Assembly: GCA_025358765.1 (NCBI GenBank)
Contig: JANYIG010000288.1
Location: 1 to 35,316 of the forward strand
Source: Candidatus Kapaibacterium sp.
GTDB taxonomy: Bacteria; Bacteroidota; Ignavibacteria; Kapaibacteriales; UBA4661
DNA: 35,316 nucleotides
Reading direction: 5' to 3'
A program made the position numbers and the translations under genes. Every line of letters starts with the position of its first letter. The first letter of the stretch is position 1. Positions 1 through 8,800 of this stretch are shown piece by piece. Under the pieces are notes generated by a model, which saw nothing but the letters and a program-made list of their open reading frames with translations, was not told the DNA's origin and did not search any database.

Positions 1-149
1 GCTTGATTTTTGCCCAAATTATTGTCGAGCTTAACATTTTTGGGACCTTTGGCGTTCAGATTGAAGCCTGTTGCAGCAAACGACGATGCGGTGCTGCTTA
101 CCGTCAAGACGGCAACAAGGCTTGCCAACATAATTCTGCGGGTGGTCAT
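1..149 (-). CDS. N-terminal part of an exported protein (CDS runs off the left edge of the window)
   Basis: Reverse complement from the ATG at 149..147 reads MTTRRIMLASLVAVLTVSSTASSFAATGFNLNAKGPKNVKLDNNLGKNQA..., open to the window edge, with a typical Sec signal peptide. It is not in the supplied ORF list because it is truncated. Confidence 0.65.
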   Translation of the reverse strand, partial: MTTRRIMLASLVAVLTVSSTASSFAATGFNLNAKGPKNVKLDNNLGKNQ

Positions 150-254
150 GGATCTATCCTCCGTATATGAATGAGATAATGAAATGATGAAAGGTAATTA
201 CTATAAATAATCGTCGTCGTTGTTACAAATGAATACGGTATGCTCGTGAATACG

Positions 255-524
255 TCATACTCGCTTTTGGCGGCGCATCATGAGAAAGCTCACACCACCA
301 AGCACTAATGCCGCACCCGAGGCTGGCAAAGCATAATCTAACCCAAGCCGAAACTCGTCTTTCCACTCAATACTTTCTTCTTCAGTGCCAAAAATAGGGT
401 TGACTTTTTTTACGACCATTGGCACTTTATCTTTGCTAAGGTTGTTCTGCCCATGAGCAAACCATACACCCATGATAACTAATATTGCAAGTAGTGAAGC
501 TCCTGTAAGCACTTTCCACAACAT
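255..524 (-). CDS. Small exported/membrane protein (89 aa) with N-terminal signal/TM and C-terminal LPASG-hydrophobic-RRQKR tail
   Basis: Complete ORF: MLWKVLTGASLLAILVIMGVWFAHGQ...LDYALPASGAALVLGGVSFLMMRRQKRV; lies downstream of prfA on the same strand. Confidence 0.6.
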   Translation of the reverse strand: MLWKVLTGASLLAILVIMGVWFAHGQNNLSKDKVPMVVKKVNPIFGTEEESIEWKDEFRLGLDYALPASGAALVLGGVSFLMMRRQKRV

Positions 525-654
525 ATAATTTCTCCCCTTCAGTGATTTGATGATAGAATACGGTAAATGGTTTGTTTGTCGAGCAACTTAGCAAAAATCT
601 TACACTTTCACTACGAGTGCTTTATCAAAATCCAAGGCTTGTTTCACAGATACC

Positions 655-1737
655 TCACATCCTTGCACCCTGCTTCAATAGCTCCGTCCGCTCTGCCAGC
701 CGTAACTGCGTAATCACGGGGTCTAAATCGCCGTCTATGACTTCTTGCAGCGAATAATTTTTTGCATCACCCTCCAAACGGTGGTCGGTCACGCGGTTTT
801 GCGGATAATTATACGTGCGGATTTTGTCCGAACGATCGCCACTTTTCACCATTTCCTTCCGCGTGGCGGAAAGCTCTGCGGCTTGTTTGCTGGATTCTAA
901 TTCGTACAGCCGTGCTCGCAACACTTTCATTGCTTTATTACGATTTTTTAGCTGCGAACGCTCTTCTTGGCATTGCACTACTATCCCCGTCGGTATGTGA
1001 ACAAGTCGTACAGCCGTTTCCACTTTGTTCACGTTCTGACCGCCTTTGCCGCCCGAACGGAAAATATCAATCCGCACATCACCCTCTTTGATTTCTACAT
1101 CCACTTCTTCTACCTCCGGCAACGTTGCTACTGTTGCAGCAGAGGTGTGGATGCGCCCGTTTGCCTCCGTGTCGGGAACACGCTGCACACGGTGAACACC
1201 ACTTTCGTATTTCATCATCCCAAATGCCTCTGCGCCGGAGAGCGAAAAAACAATTTCTTTGTAGCCACCGCGTTCGCTTTCGTTAAAGTCAATGACCTCT
1301 GTTTGCCAGTGCATCTTGTCCGCAAAACGTTGGTACATGCGGAAGAGGTCGCCTGCAAAAATTCCCGCTTCGTCGCCGCCTGTGCCAGCACGAACTTCGA
1401 TAATACAATTTTTATCGTCGTTCGGATTGTGTGGCAACAGCAAGATTTCTAATTCCCGCTCAAGCTCGTCTGCCCGTATGCTCAAATCATCCAATTCCGA
1501 CAGCGCAATTTCCTTTAATTCAGCATCTATTCCCGGAGTTGAAATAATTTCCTTATTTTCGCGTAGGTCTTTTGTTACGCGAAGAAATTCTTCTGCCAAT
1601 TGAACAATGCTTTCAAGTCGTTTATGCTCGCGGGAAAGCTCCGTGAACCGCTTAAAATCGCTCACGACATCAGGTTCAGCAAGCAAATTCGTCAACTCGC
1701 GGTAACGGTTAATAATCGCACTCAGTTTTTCTTCCAT
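655..1737 (-). CDS. prfA: Peptide chain release factor 1
   Basis: GGQ motif ([26 protein letters not shown]), [28 protein letters not shown]1-type length. Likely start is the internal Met ([15 protein letters not shown]); the ORF track extends upstream to 1770. Confidence 0.95.
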   Translation of the reverse strand: MEEKLSAIINRYRELTNLLAEPDVVSDFKRFTELSREHKRLESIVQLAEEFLRVTKDLRENKEIISTPGIDAELKEIALSELDDLSIRADELERELEILLLPHNPNDDKNCIIEVRAGTGGDEAGIFAGDLFRMYQRFADKMHWQTEVIDFNESERGGYKEIVFSLSGAEAFGMMKYESGVHRVQRVPDTEANGRIHTSAATVATLPEVEEVDVEIKEGDVRIDIFRSGGKGGQNVNKVETAVRLVHIPTGIVVQCQEERSQLKNRNKAMKVLRARLYELESSKQAAELSATRKEMVKSGDRSDKIRTYNYPQNRVTDHRLEGDAKNYSLQEVIDGDLDPVITQLRLAERTELLKQGARM

Positions 1738-1829
1738 CAGAATATTCTCGTTTGAATGATAGATTGCCACAACAGTATAGCATAATACTGATTCAAAACT
1801 ACTAAACTCCTACCATTCCATAAAAAATC

Positions 1830-3947
1830 GTGCAAAAAAAAATCATGCAGATGTTGGTGGTCGTTCGTTATTTGTTGCTCGTCATTGGTCATTGGTCATT
1901 GGTCATTGGTCGCGGGGCGGCTATTGCGCTTTGCTGCGGACTTTTTTATTTGCTGAGTGGATGTTTTTCACACAGCGAAGACCCTAATTTGCTAAATTCT
2001 ACACCAACTGATGGACTTATTCAAATACGATATTTAAATCTCAGTGATGGCACGTACTCTCGTGCATTGCGTCTCGTGGCCGAAGGAACAAGTGCTACAA
2101 CATCCCGTGTTACACAAACTGAAATATCTCCAAATATCACTATTTCCAGAGATTCAGCCATGGCAATCATTACAGACGATATAGATACATTAAAAAATTA
2201 CAAAAATACAAGCCGCATCAAGTTTCAGCGCAGGAGTTATCATACTATTATTTCACTGCCACAGCCCAAAAACAGTCAAAAACAGCCCGCAGCAACAGAT
2301 ACAGTCATCACACTTACGATGTCGCAGACAGTCGACCCATTCCGCAATCCATCGCAAGCCGGACTCCGCATTGTTAATTGCTATCCTGCCTCCTCAGTGT
2401 CTTTCAGCATTATTCTTGGTTGCCCAAGTGGAACCCCAATTGCACAAAACTTAGCATTTCGCAATATTAGTTCTCCTACACCTGTCCAAGCGGATACGGT
2501 GGCAGTTTCTATACAGCAAAAAGACTCTACTACGGGGATAATCACACCAGCCCATAGCTATCAATTTTTAGCAAGAGGCGGGCAAGATTATACAATTGTG
2601 ATTTATGAAGTAAAGACTGCTGGAAAAAAGGGAAAATCTATCCCTGCTTTCAAAATCCTTGATGAACGTGACTCAAGTGCAAATGCCTTCCAAGAATTGA
2701 AGGTTGTCGGTGAACGCACTGCGGAAGTTCGTGTAATGAATTTTTCGGCAACAGATGAAATTGCGGTAAAACGCGGCTCTGATACTGTTAGTGCGAAGGT
2801 AAATAAAAGTGCGATTTCTGTATTTGTACCGCTTTCTACCTGCATCAATTCAACTGCAGATGTTATTGGTATTTTTAAGAACATTGCTACAAATGCCGCC
2901 ATTACAACCGCTACGGCGACATTTGATGTGGGCAAAAAATACTCGGTCGTGGTAGCAGACTATGGCACAGGCAGCGCTAATACTGCGATTGTAGTACCAT
3001 CGCCCGTTGCTACATCTCTGCCTACAGACAAAACTCGCCTACGCTTTCTAAACCTCGACAAAAATGGCACACCCATTTCCATTCTTCGCGGTTCGCGCCA
3101 AACGCAAAGTGGCATCTACGAAGCCGGAGCAGTGCTGCAAAGCTCGCTTCCATTTGGTGCGGTGTCTGCCGCAGTGGAAGTTTCCGTTGGAGATTTACCG
3201 CTTGCAATTTTTTCGGCAACACAACCACAACGCTTCTTGCAAAGCGGCGTTCAGCCGATTATAGGAGGTAACCAATACCTTGTCGTTTTTGCTAAAAACC
3301 CCAAAGACGCTAACAGCCAAGCCATTTTCCTTGTTCCAGAAGACTCGCAACCAGCACAAACAACAATCCAACCAATGGACGCGGGCGGATTTGTCCAGTT
3401 TATCAACGCGGTTCCGAGCGATGGCGTTGGGCTTGGCGTTGCGGGTTTAGAAAAAGCTACACTCCGATATGGTGAAATTATAGCAACTGTGCTGCCTGTC
3501 AACACAAAACTCGGCAACGGCACCGTCACCAATGGCGGGCGGGCGACGGTGGTTCTTGCGGGAAAAGATGCCACACAACCAGAGTCATTCGTTTTTCCGG
3601 CGTTTCCCCCTGATGCGAATAGTATCAAACGGCGAGTTGTCCATGCGGTAAAAGCCCTTGATATGCAGCCCATTAGGGTTGCATTCAATCCCCCCGATAG
3701 TACATATATTGACAGCATTTATATAAGCAAAACTGAACCTGTGGTATATGGGAAATCAAGCGAATCTAATAATGTTCAACAACAACAACAGCGCTCAGAA
3801 TTATATTTCTGGAAATCGGGCGATTCAAAAGTCATTTACCTACGCATAAGCGACGTACTGCTTACAACGGGCAAGGCATACACCCTTATTTTTGCACCCG
3901 GAAGCGTTGCCGGAACCTACGCAATGCTTGTTGTGCAGGAGTATTAG
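1830..3947 (+). CDS. Large putative lipoprotein with repeated DUF4397-like domains
   Basis: Lipobox-like LLSGC after a hydrophobic stretch; repeated blocks such as GLIQIRYLNLSDGTYSRALRL, AGLRIVNCYPASSVSFSIIL, AEVRVMNFSATDEIAVKRG, TRLRFLNLDKNGTPISILRG, GFVQFINAVPSDGVGLGVAG. Confidence 0.65.
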   Translation: MQKKIMQMLVVVRYLLLVIGHWSLVIGRGAAIALCCGLFYLLSGCFSHSEDPNLLNSTPTDGLIQIRYLNLSDGTYSRALRLVAEGTSATTSRVTQTEISPNITISRDSAMAIITDDIDTLKNYKNTSRIKFQRRSYHTIISLPQPKNSQKQPAATDTVITLTMSQTVDPFRNPSQAGLRIVNCYPASSVSFSIILGCPSGTPIAQNLAFRNISSPTPVQADTVAVSIQQKDSTTGIITPAHSYQFLARGGQDYTIVIYEVKTAGKKGKSIPAFKILDERDSSANAFQELKVVGERTAEVRVMNFSATDEIAVKRGSDTVSAKVNKSAISVFVPLSTCINSTADVIGIFKNIATNAAITTATATFDVGKKYSVVVADYGTGSANTAIVVPSPVATSLPTDKTRLRFLNLDKNGTPISILRGSRQTQSGIYEAGAVLQSSLPFGAVSAAVEVSVGDLPLAIFSATQPQRFLQSGVQPIIGGNQYLVVFAKNPKDANSQAIFLVPEDSQPAQTTIQPMDAGGFVQFINAVPSDGVGLGVAGLEKATLRYGEIIATVLPVNTKLGNGTVTNGGRATVVLAGKDATQPESFVFPAFPPDANSIKRRVVHAVKALDMQPIRVAFNPPDSTYIDSIYISKTEPVVYGKSSESNNVQQQQQRSELYFWKSGDSKVIYLRISDVLLTTGKAYTLIFAPGSVAGTYAMLVVQEY
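1861..1911 (+). repeat. Heptamer tandem repeat: TCGTTCG TTATTTG TTGCTCG (TCATTGG)x4 TC
   Basis: Read directly: four exact TCATTGG units at 1882-1909, preceded in phase by three degenerate 7-mers from 1861. Confidence 0.9.
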
Positions 3948-3991
3948 CAAATCTTTCTCAAAATAGTCAAAATAGAGAAAGGAATTTTTTA

Positions 3992-4064
3992 TTGTCATGC
4001 CAACGGAGGTTGGCATCCATATCGTTTATATGCTGTTGGATTCCTGCCTTCGCAGGAGTGACAA
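3992..4064. repeat. Two-hairpin palindromic intergenic element (REP/MITE-like)
   Basis: TTGTCATGCCAACGGAGGTTGGCATCCA...TGGATTCCTGCCTTCGCAGGAGTGACAA: near-inverted ends TTGTCAtgCC/GGagTGACAA, inner ATCCA/TGGAT pair, and stems GCCAAC-GGAG-GTTGGC and TCCTGC-CTTC-GCAGGA. Confidence 0.7.
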
Positions 4065-4155
4065 AAGCTATGTATTTGCAGAACGATATAATTGAGCGCG
4101 TGGCGAAATTTACAATCACAGTCAACATTCAACCCAACATCTAATCTCGACACTC

Positions 4156-4857
4156 ATGCTCAAGCACCCCATTATGCACCATCCTATTATGATTGCCCCA
4201 TCGCTGCTTTCAGCAGATTTTTCGCGGCTTGCCGACGATATTAAGCGTTGCGAGGCAGGCGGCGCAGACCTGTTGCACGTGGACGTGATGGATGGACATT
4301 TTGTGCCGAACATCACCATTGGTCCGCTCGTGGTAGAAGCGATTCGCCCCGTAACGACGATGCCGATTGATTGCCATTTGATGATTGAAAATCCCGATAA
4401 ATACATTCCGGCATTTGCGGCGGCTGGAGCGGATTGGATTTCTGTTCACGTGGAAGCGTGTCCACACCTGCATCGGACGCTCGCACTCATCCGTGAACAC
4501 GGCAAGCGCGTGGGTGCGGTCTTAAATCCCGCAACACCACTTTCGTCTGTGTTTGATGCGGCGGAAAGCTGTGATTTTATCCTCCTCATGTCAGTCAATC
4601 CGGGTTTTGGTGGGCAAAAATTCATCCCCTCATTTTTGCGGCGAGCGGCGGCGCTTCGGGAGTTTTTAGACGCAAATGGGTTGGAACACGTAGAAATTGA
4701 GGTAGATGGCGGCGTGACAAAAGACAACGCTGAAGAAATCGTTCGCGCAGGCGCGACGATTCTTGTGAGCGGTTCCGGCATTTTTCGTGGCGAACCTTTG
4801 GAAACAATTCCGGCGCTCCGGCAAGCAGCGGCACACGCTCAGAGCTTTGCCGTGTAA
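4156..4857 (+). CDS. rpe: Ribulose-phosphate 3-epimerase
   Basis: IAPSLLSADFSRLADDIKRCEAGGADLLHVDVMDGHFVPNITIGP, CHLMIENP, LMSVNPGFGGQKFIP, EVDGGV. Start may be an internal Met (MIAPSLL). Confidence 0.95.
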   Translation: MLKHPIMHHPIMIAPSLLSADFSRLADDIKRCEAGGADLLHVDVMDGHFVPNITIGPLVVEAIRPVTTMPIDCHLMIENPDKYIPAFAAAGADWISVHVEACPHLHRTLALIREHGKRVGAVLNPATPLSSVFDAAESCDFILLMSVNPGFGGQKFIPSFLRRAAALREFLDANGLEHVEIEVDGGVTKDNAEEIVRAGATILVSGSGIFRGEPLETIPALRQAAAHAQSFAV

Positions 4858-4903
4858 TCAAGTAAAAATTATCGTTCTATATCTTATTAACCCCAAACAC
4901 TCT

Positions 4904-5572
4904 ATGAATACCACGAACCAGCCAGTTTGCACCATTGTCGGCATGGGCGCAGGCATTGGTATGTCTGTTGCCAAACGCTTTGCCAAAGAAGGTTTTGCGA
5001 TTGCTATGATTGCTCGCCGTGCGGCGGCACTTGAAACATATGAAGCCTCATTTGTTGCGTCTGGCGTGAATGCGCGGTCGTTCGCGGCAGATATCAGCGA
5101 TATAGCAGCGCTTAAAATCGCTTTTGACAGCATCCACTCTACGTTTGGTAACACCGATGTATTAGTTTATAATGCAGCAGTGATGCGTCGAGGTGTTCCG
5201 TCCGAACTCAGTCCGCAACAGCTTGAGGAAGATTTCCGCGTAAATGTCTCCGGCGCTCTCTGTGCGGCACAACAGGTGATTCCGAGCATGAAGGCACAAA
5301 AACGCGGCACAATTTTGTTTACAGGCGGCGGATTAGCATTGGAACTATTTCCCACCCATGCTTCGCTTGCCGTTGGCAAAGCTGGCATTCGCAGCCTCGC
5401 GTTGAGTTTATACGGTGAGCTACAGCCCGTTGGTATTCATGTCGCAACAGTCACAATTGCAGGGTTAGTAAAACCCTCCACTTTATTCGACCCCGACGTG
5501 ATTGCCGAAAAATACTGGAATTTGTACATGCAACCTGTCGGTTCATGGGAACGCGAAATAGTCTATCGTTGA
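4904..5572 (+). CDS. SDR-family oxidoreductase, atypical (no canonical YxxxK Tyr)
   Basis: MNTTNQPVCTIVGMGAGIGMSVAKRFAKEGFAIAMIARR, VLVYNAA, SLAVGKAGIRSLALSLYGEL. Start set at the internal ATG 4904; the ORF track starts inside rpe. Confidence 0.85.
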   Translation: MNTTNQPVCTIVGMGAGIGMSVAKRFAKEGFAIAMIARRAAALETYEASFVASGVNARSFAADISDIAALKIAFDSIHSTFGNTDVLVYNAAVMRRGVPSELSPQQLEEDFRVNVSGALCAAQQVIPSMKAQKRGTILFTGGGLALELFPTHASLAVGKAGIRSLALSLYGELQPVGIHVATVTIAGLVKPSTLFDPDVIAEKYWNLYMQPVGSWEREIVYR

Positions 5573-5769
5573 CACATGGCATATTCTTTGTGTAAATACA
5601 AAGCATTGGGAAAATGACACAGCAATATTTGGCTTCAAAAATCTCTGGAAACCAGCATTGATGCTGACTGTATCCGAACGAATAATCATATATAAACAGC
5701 AACGCAATCATTCAGGATTTTACAATATTGAGAACATGAATTTCTATGTTCAGTTTTGAGACAGTTTGT

Positions 5770-5802
5770 TCATTTGTCACCACCGTGTTCATTTATCATT
5801 TG
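5770..5802 (+). repeat. Degenerate heptamer-like tract (TCATTTG TCACCAC CGTGT TCATTTA TCATTTG)
   Basis: Read directly; contains a 2-nt phase slip, so weaker than the 1861 and 9658 tracts. Confidence 0.4.
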
Positions 5803-5810
5803 CATACAGT

Positions 5811-8800
5811 ATGAAAATTATTTTTCGACTTTGTTTTGCCCTTACCCTCGGTTTGTGTGTCGTTGTTGGTACGATACAGGCACAACAACAAACATTGAAC
5901 TGGGAACCCATTAACAAAGGATTACCTGAGGGAACGGGCGTAAATGCGTTTTCGTGGATTAGCAATCGCTTTGGTCCAGGTCTTGTTATTCTGGCAGGCA
6001 CGGGTGGCGCGGGGCTTTATCGCTCGTATGATAATGGCGACTCATGGAGCCGGATAGATGGCGCAACGACAGGCTTTCGGAGTACCGATATTCGTGCATT
6101 TACTATTTCCAGCATTACTATTTATGCCGGAACTAAAAACGGCATCTACCGCAGTATCAATCAAGGAAGCGACTGGACGATTGCCGGCAGCACGACCAAT
6201 GGACTAACGAGCATCTCTATTACGTCGCTTGCTGTCGGCTTAAATTTTTCGCTCTATGCCGGAACAATTGATGGGGGGCTATTCCGCTCCACCGACAACG
6301 GCACAACGTGGAAATCGTCAAGCGTGGGTATTAACACTCCTGCCATCACAGCATTAAATGTTATTGATAATTCGACGATTCTTGCCGGAACACCGCGTGG
6401 TATTTTTCGTTCAACAAATAATGGTGATACATGGACGTTTTCTAACCGTGGGATTCCTGAATACGTCCAAATCACAGGCTTTACAGGGTTTGGAACATCG
6501 GTATATGCAAGCACATTTGGTGCGGGAGTTTTTCGTTCAACAGATTTTGGTCTAACGTGGACACCAGTAAATACAGGCTTGCCGAACCTTCGCATCACGT
6601 CCGTTGCGGTTATCAATCTGCCCAATAGCTCCGTCAAACCACTGTTGGTAAGTACCTACGGCAATGGTGTTTTTCTTTCCAACAATGATGGCGCATCGTG
6701 GGGGCAAGCAAGCTATAATATTGGTAACGTTAAAGACCCGTCCTCAACGCCGATTTTCGTCACTCGTGTCGCCATCGTGGAAACAACGCCCTTTGCGGCT
6801 CTTTTGGGAGCAACCGCCTACCGCGCCACACGCGTGAACGCGCCACCACCCATTATCACTTCGTTTTCGCCTGCCTCGGCAACGGCGGGAACACAAGACC
6901 TCGTTGTAACAATTGAAGGCGCAAACTTTAATGCTCCTACTGTTACATTAGATGGCAAAACGCTTGAACTTGTAAGCAGTTCTCAAACACGGCTCGTTGT
7001 AAAGGTTCCTGCATCGGAAATTTCTTACGAAACGATCAAAGTCGTTGAAGTCAAAAATGCTGATGGGCAAAAGGACAATGCTGGCTACCGAATCACCGCA
7101 CCCACAGCCCCATTCATTACGAAACTCAACCCTCCTTCGGATACAGTACAAGCAAACCCACTCAGAGTAGCTATCGTTGGTTCAAATTTTCAGCCGGACG
7201 CAACCGTGATTTTTAACGGCGTTCTTATTCCGCCGGAACGTATTCTTGGACGGCTGTCAACGCTTCTTATCGTCAATGTTCCAATTGAGGCTGTACTTTA
7301 TCCCGGGCGAGTACCTGTACGTGTAACCAACCCTAAAAGCGGCGAGTTTGCTGAGGTGTTATTCACGATTAAGGCTCGCCCTCCAAAAATTGCGACGCTA
7401 ACACCACCAGCCGTTAGTGTGAATGCACCGACATTCAATCTTGCGATCAGTGGTGAGGACTTCTTCACAACCGCCACCGTTAGCATTGGCGGCATGAAAC
7501 TCGATATTCTCAACCAATCGACAACCCAGATTATAGCCGTCATACCTTCGGCGCTCATTACAACCATTGGTAGCGTCACTGTGACTGTCACAAATCCTGA
7601 CGGACAATTCAAGAGTACACAACTGAAGGTCGTGGAGTTTGGTTTAGGGCTTACAGCCAGCGAATCCATAGTTTGTCCGGGTGCACCAGTGCAGATTACG
7701 GGAACTATCCTTGGCGGCGTGGGGAATTATCGTATTGTGTCGTGGACACCCGCCGTCTCAAGCAGCACCCTTATCGGAAAAACAATACAGGCGCTTGTAA
7801 ATCCGACCGTCACGACCACCTACACTCTGAAACTTGCAGACAATAGTAATGCTGAAATTCAAACGGCTATTACCATCGGCGTTCTTCAGCCTTCTGCCGT
7901 GAGTGAGCCACTACGAGTTGCTTTCGACACGGTCAACACGTTTTTCACTCGCATTGACCAAAAAACGATTATCATCCGCAACACCAGTAGTGACAACACA
8001 ACCCTCACTCTCGGCACACCACGTACCACGACAGATAATTTCGCGGTCATTACTCCTGTTGCTGGAACGATTCTTTTAGGCAAACAAACTAGCATGACAA
8101 TTACGGTGCAGTTCAATCCGCTTCAAGACGGCTTTGTGAGCGATACGCTCCTTATCCCGTATAATCCTTGCGGCAATGTCATTGCAATCCCCCTTTCCGG
8201 AAGGCGCATTACTCCTGTGTTGCCGCCGCCCGTACCCGTAACCCTGCAAACAGGTGCGTCCGGTAATTTCCCCGCAAATCAGCCACCTACGTTTTCGTGG
8301 TCGGCGGTGACGTTCGCCGCAAGCTACTCGCTACAAATCGCACGCATTGACCGCAATTTTACGCTTGCAAACGGCTTCGACGGAGCAGATTTTCCTATAG
8401 CGACGACAGCAAACACCTCACTTCAACCAACATTTGCCTTGCAACCAAATACCGCCTACGCATGGACAGTTCGTGCGGTGAATTCTGCCACAACCAGCAC
8501 ATGGACAGTACCACAATACTTCATTACAGCCCCCACTGGGGTGCAGCAACTTTCGCTATTGCCCACAAAGATTGATTTTGGTAGTACCATCGTCAACGAC
8601 ACGGAGCGTCGCGGTATTCAGCTGACGAACCCGGGAAATGCGACGCAAACGATTATGAGTGTTGACTTCTTCCCAGCAGCAGTCGGTAGCGGGGCGCAAC
8701 GTATTTTTGACATTTCCGGCAGCTTTACTCGCAACATAGTCAATCCCTTGTTACCCGCAAACGCAGTGCTGACCTTCCGTCCGACTGATACCATCCCCTA

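Noticed and set aside
1137-1248. RF1 specificity tripeptide reads PDT rather than the E. coli PAT
   Set aside because: The middle residue of PxT varies among bacterial RF1 proteins; not enough to suggest codon reassignment.
967-1452. 161-aa plus-strand ORF (and neighbouring ORFs 572-1603)
   Set aside because: Antisense to prfA, whose protein sequence is clearly conserved; shadow ORFs with no recognisable motif.
3777-3795. CAACAACAACAACAG trinucleotide run
   Set aside because: In-frame Gln codons; ordinary low-complexity coding sequence.
5590-5760. Small inverted repeats CTTTGT/ACAAAG, CAGCAT/ATGCTG and GAACAT/ATGTTC upstream of the T9SS cargo gene
   Set aside because: 6-bp arms in an AT-rich 240-bp spacer are expected by chance; no T-run or supporting context.
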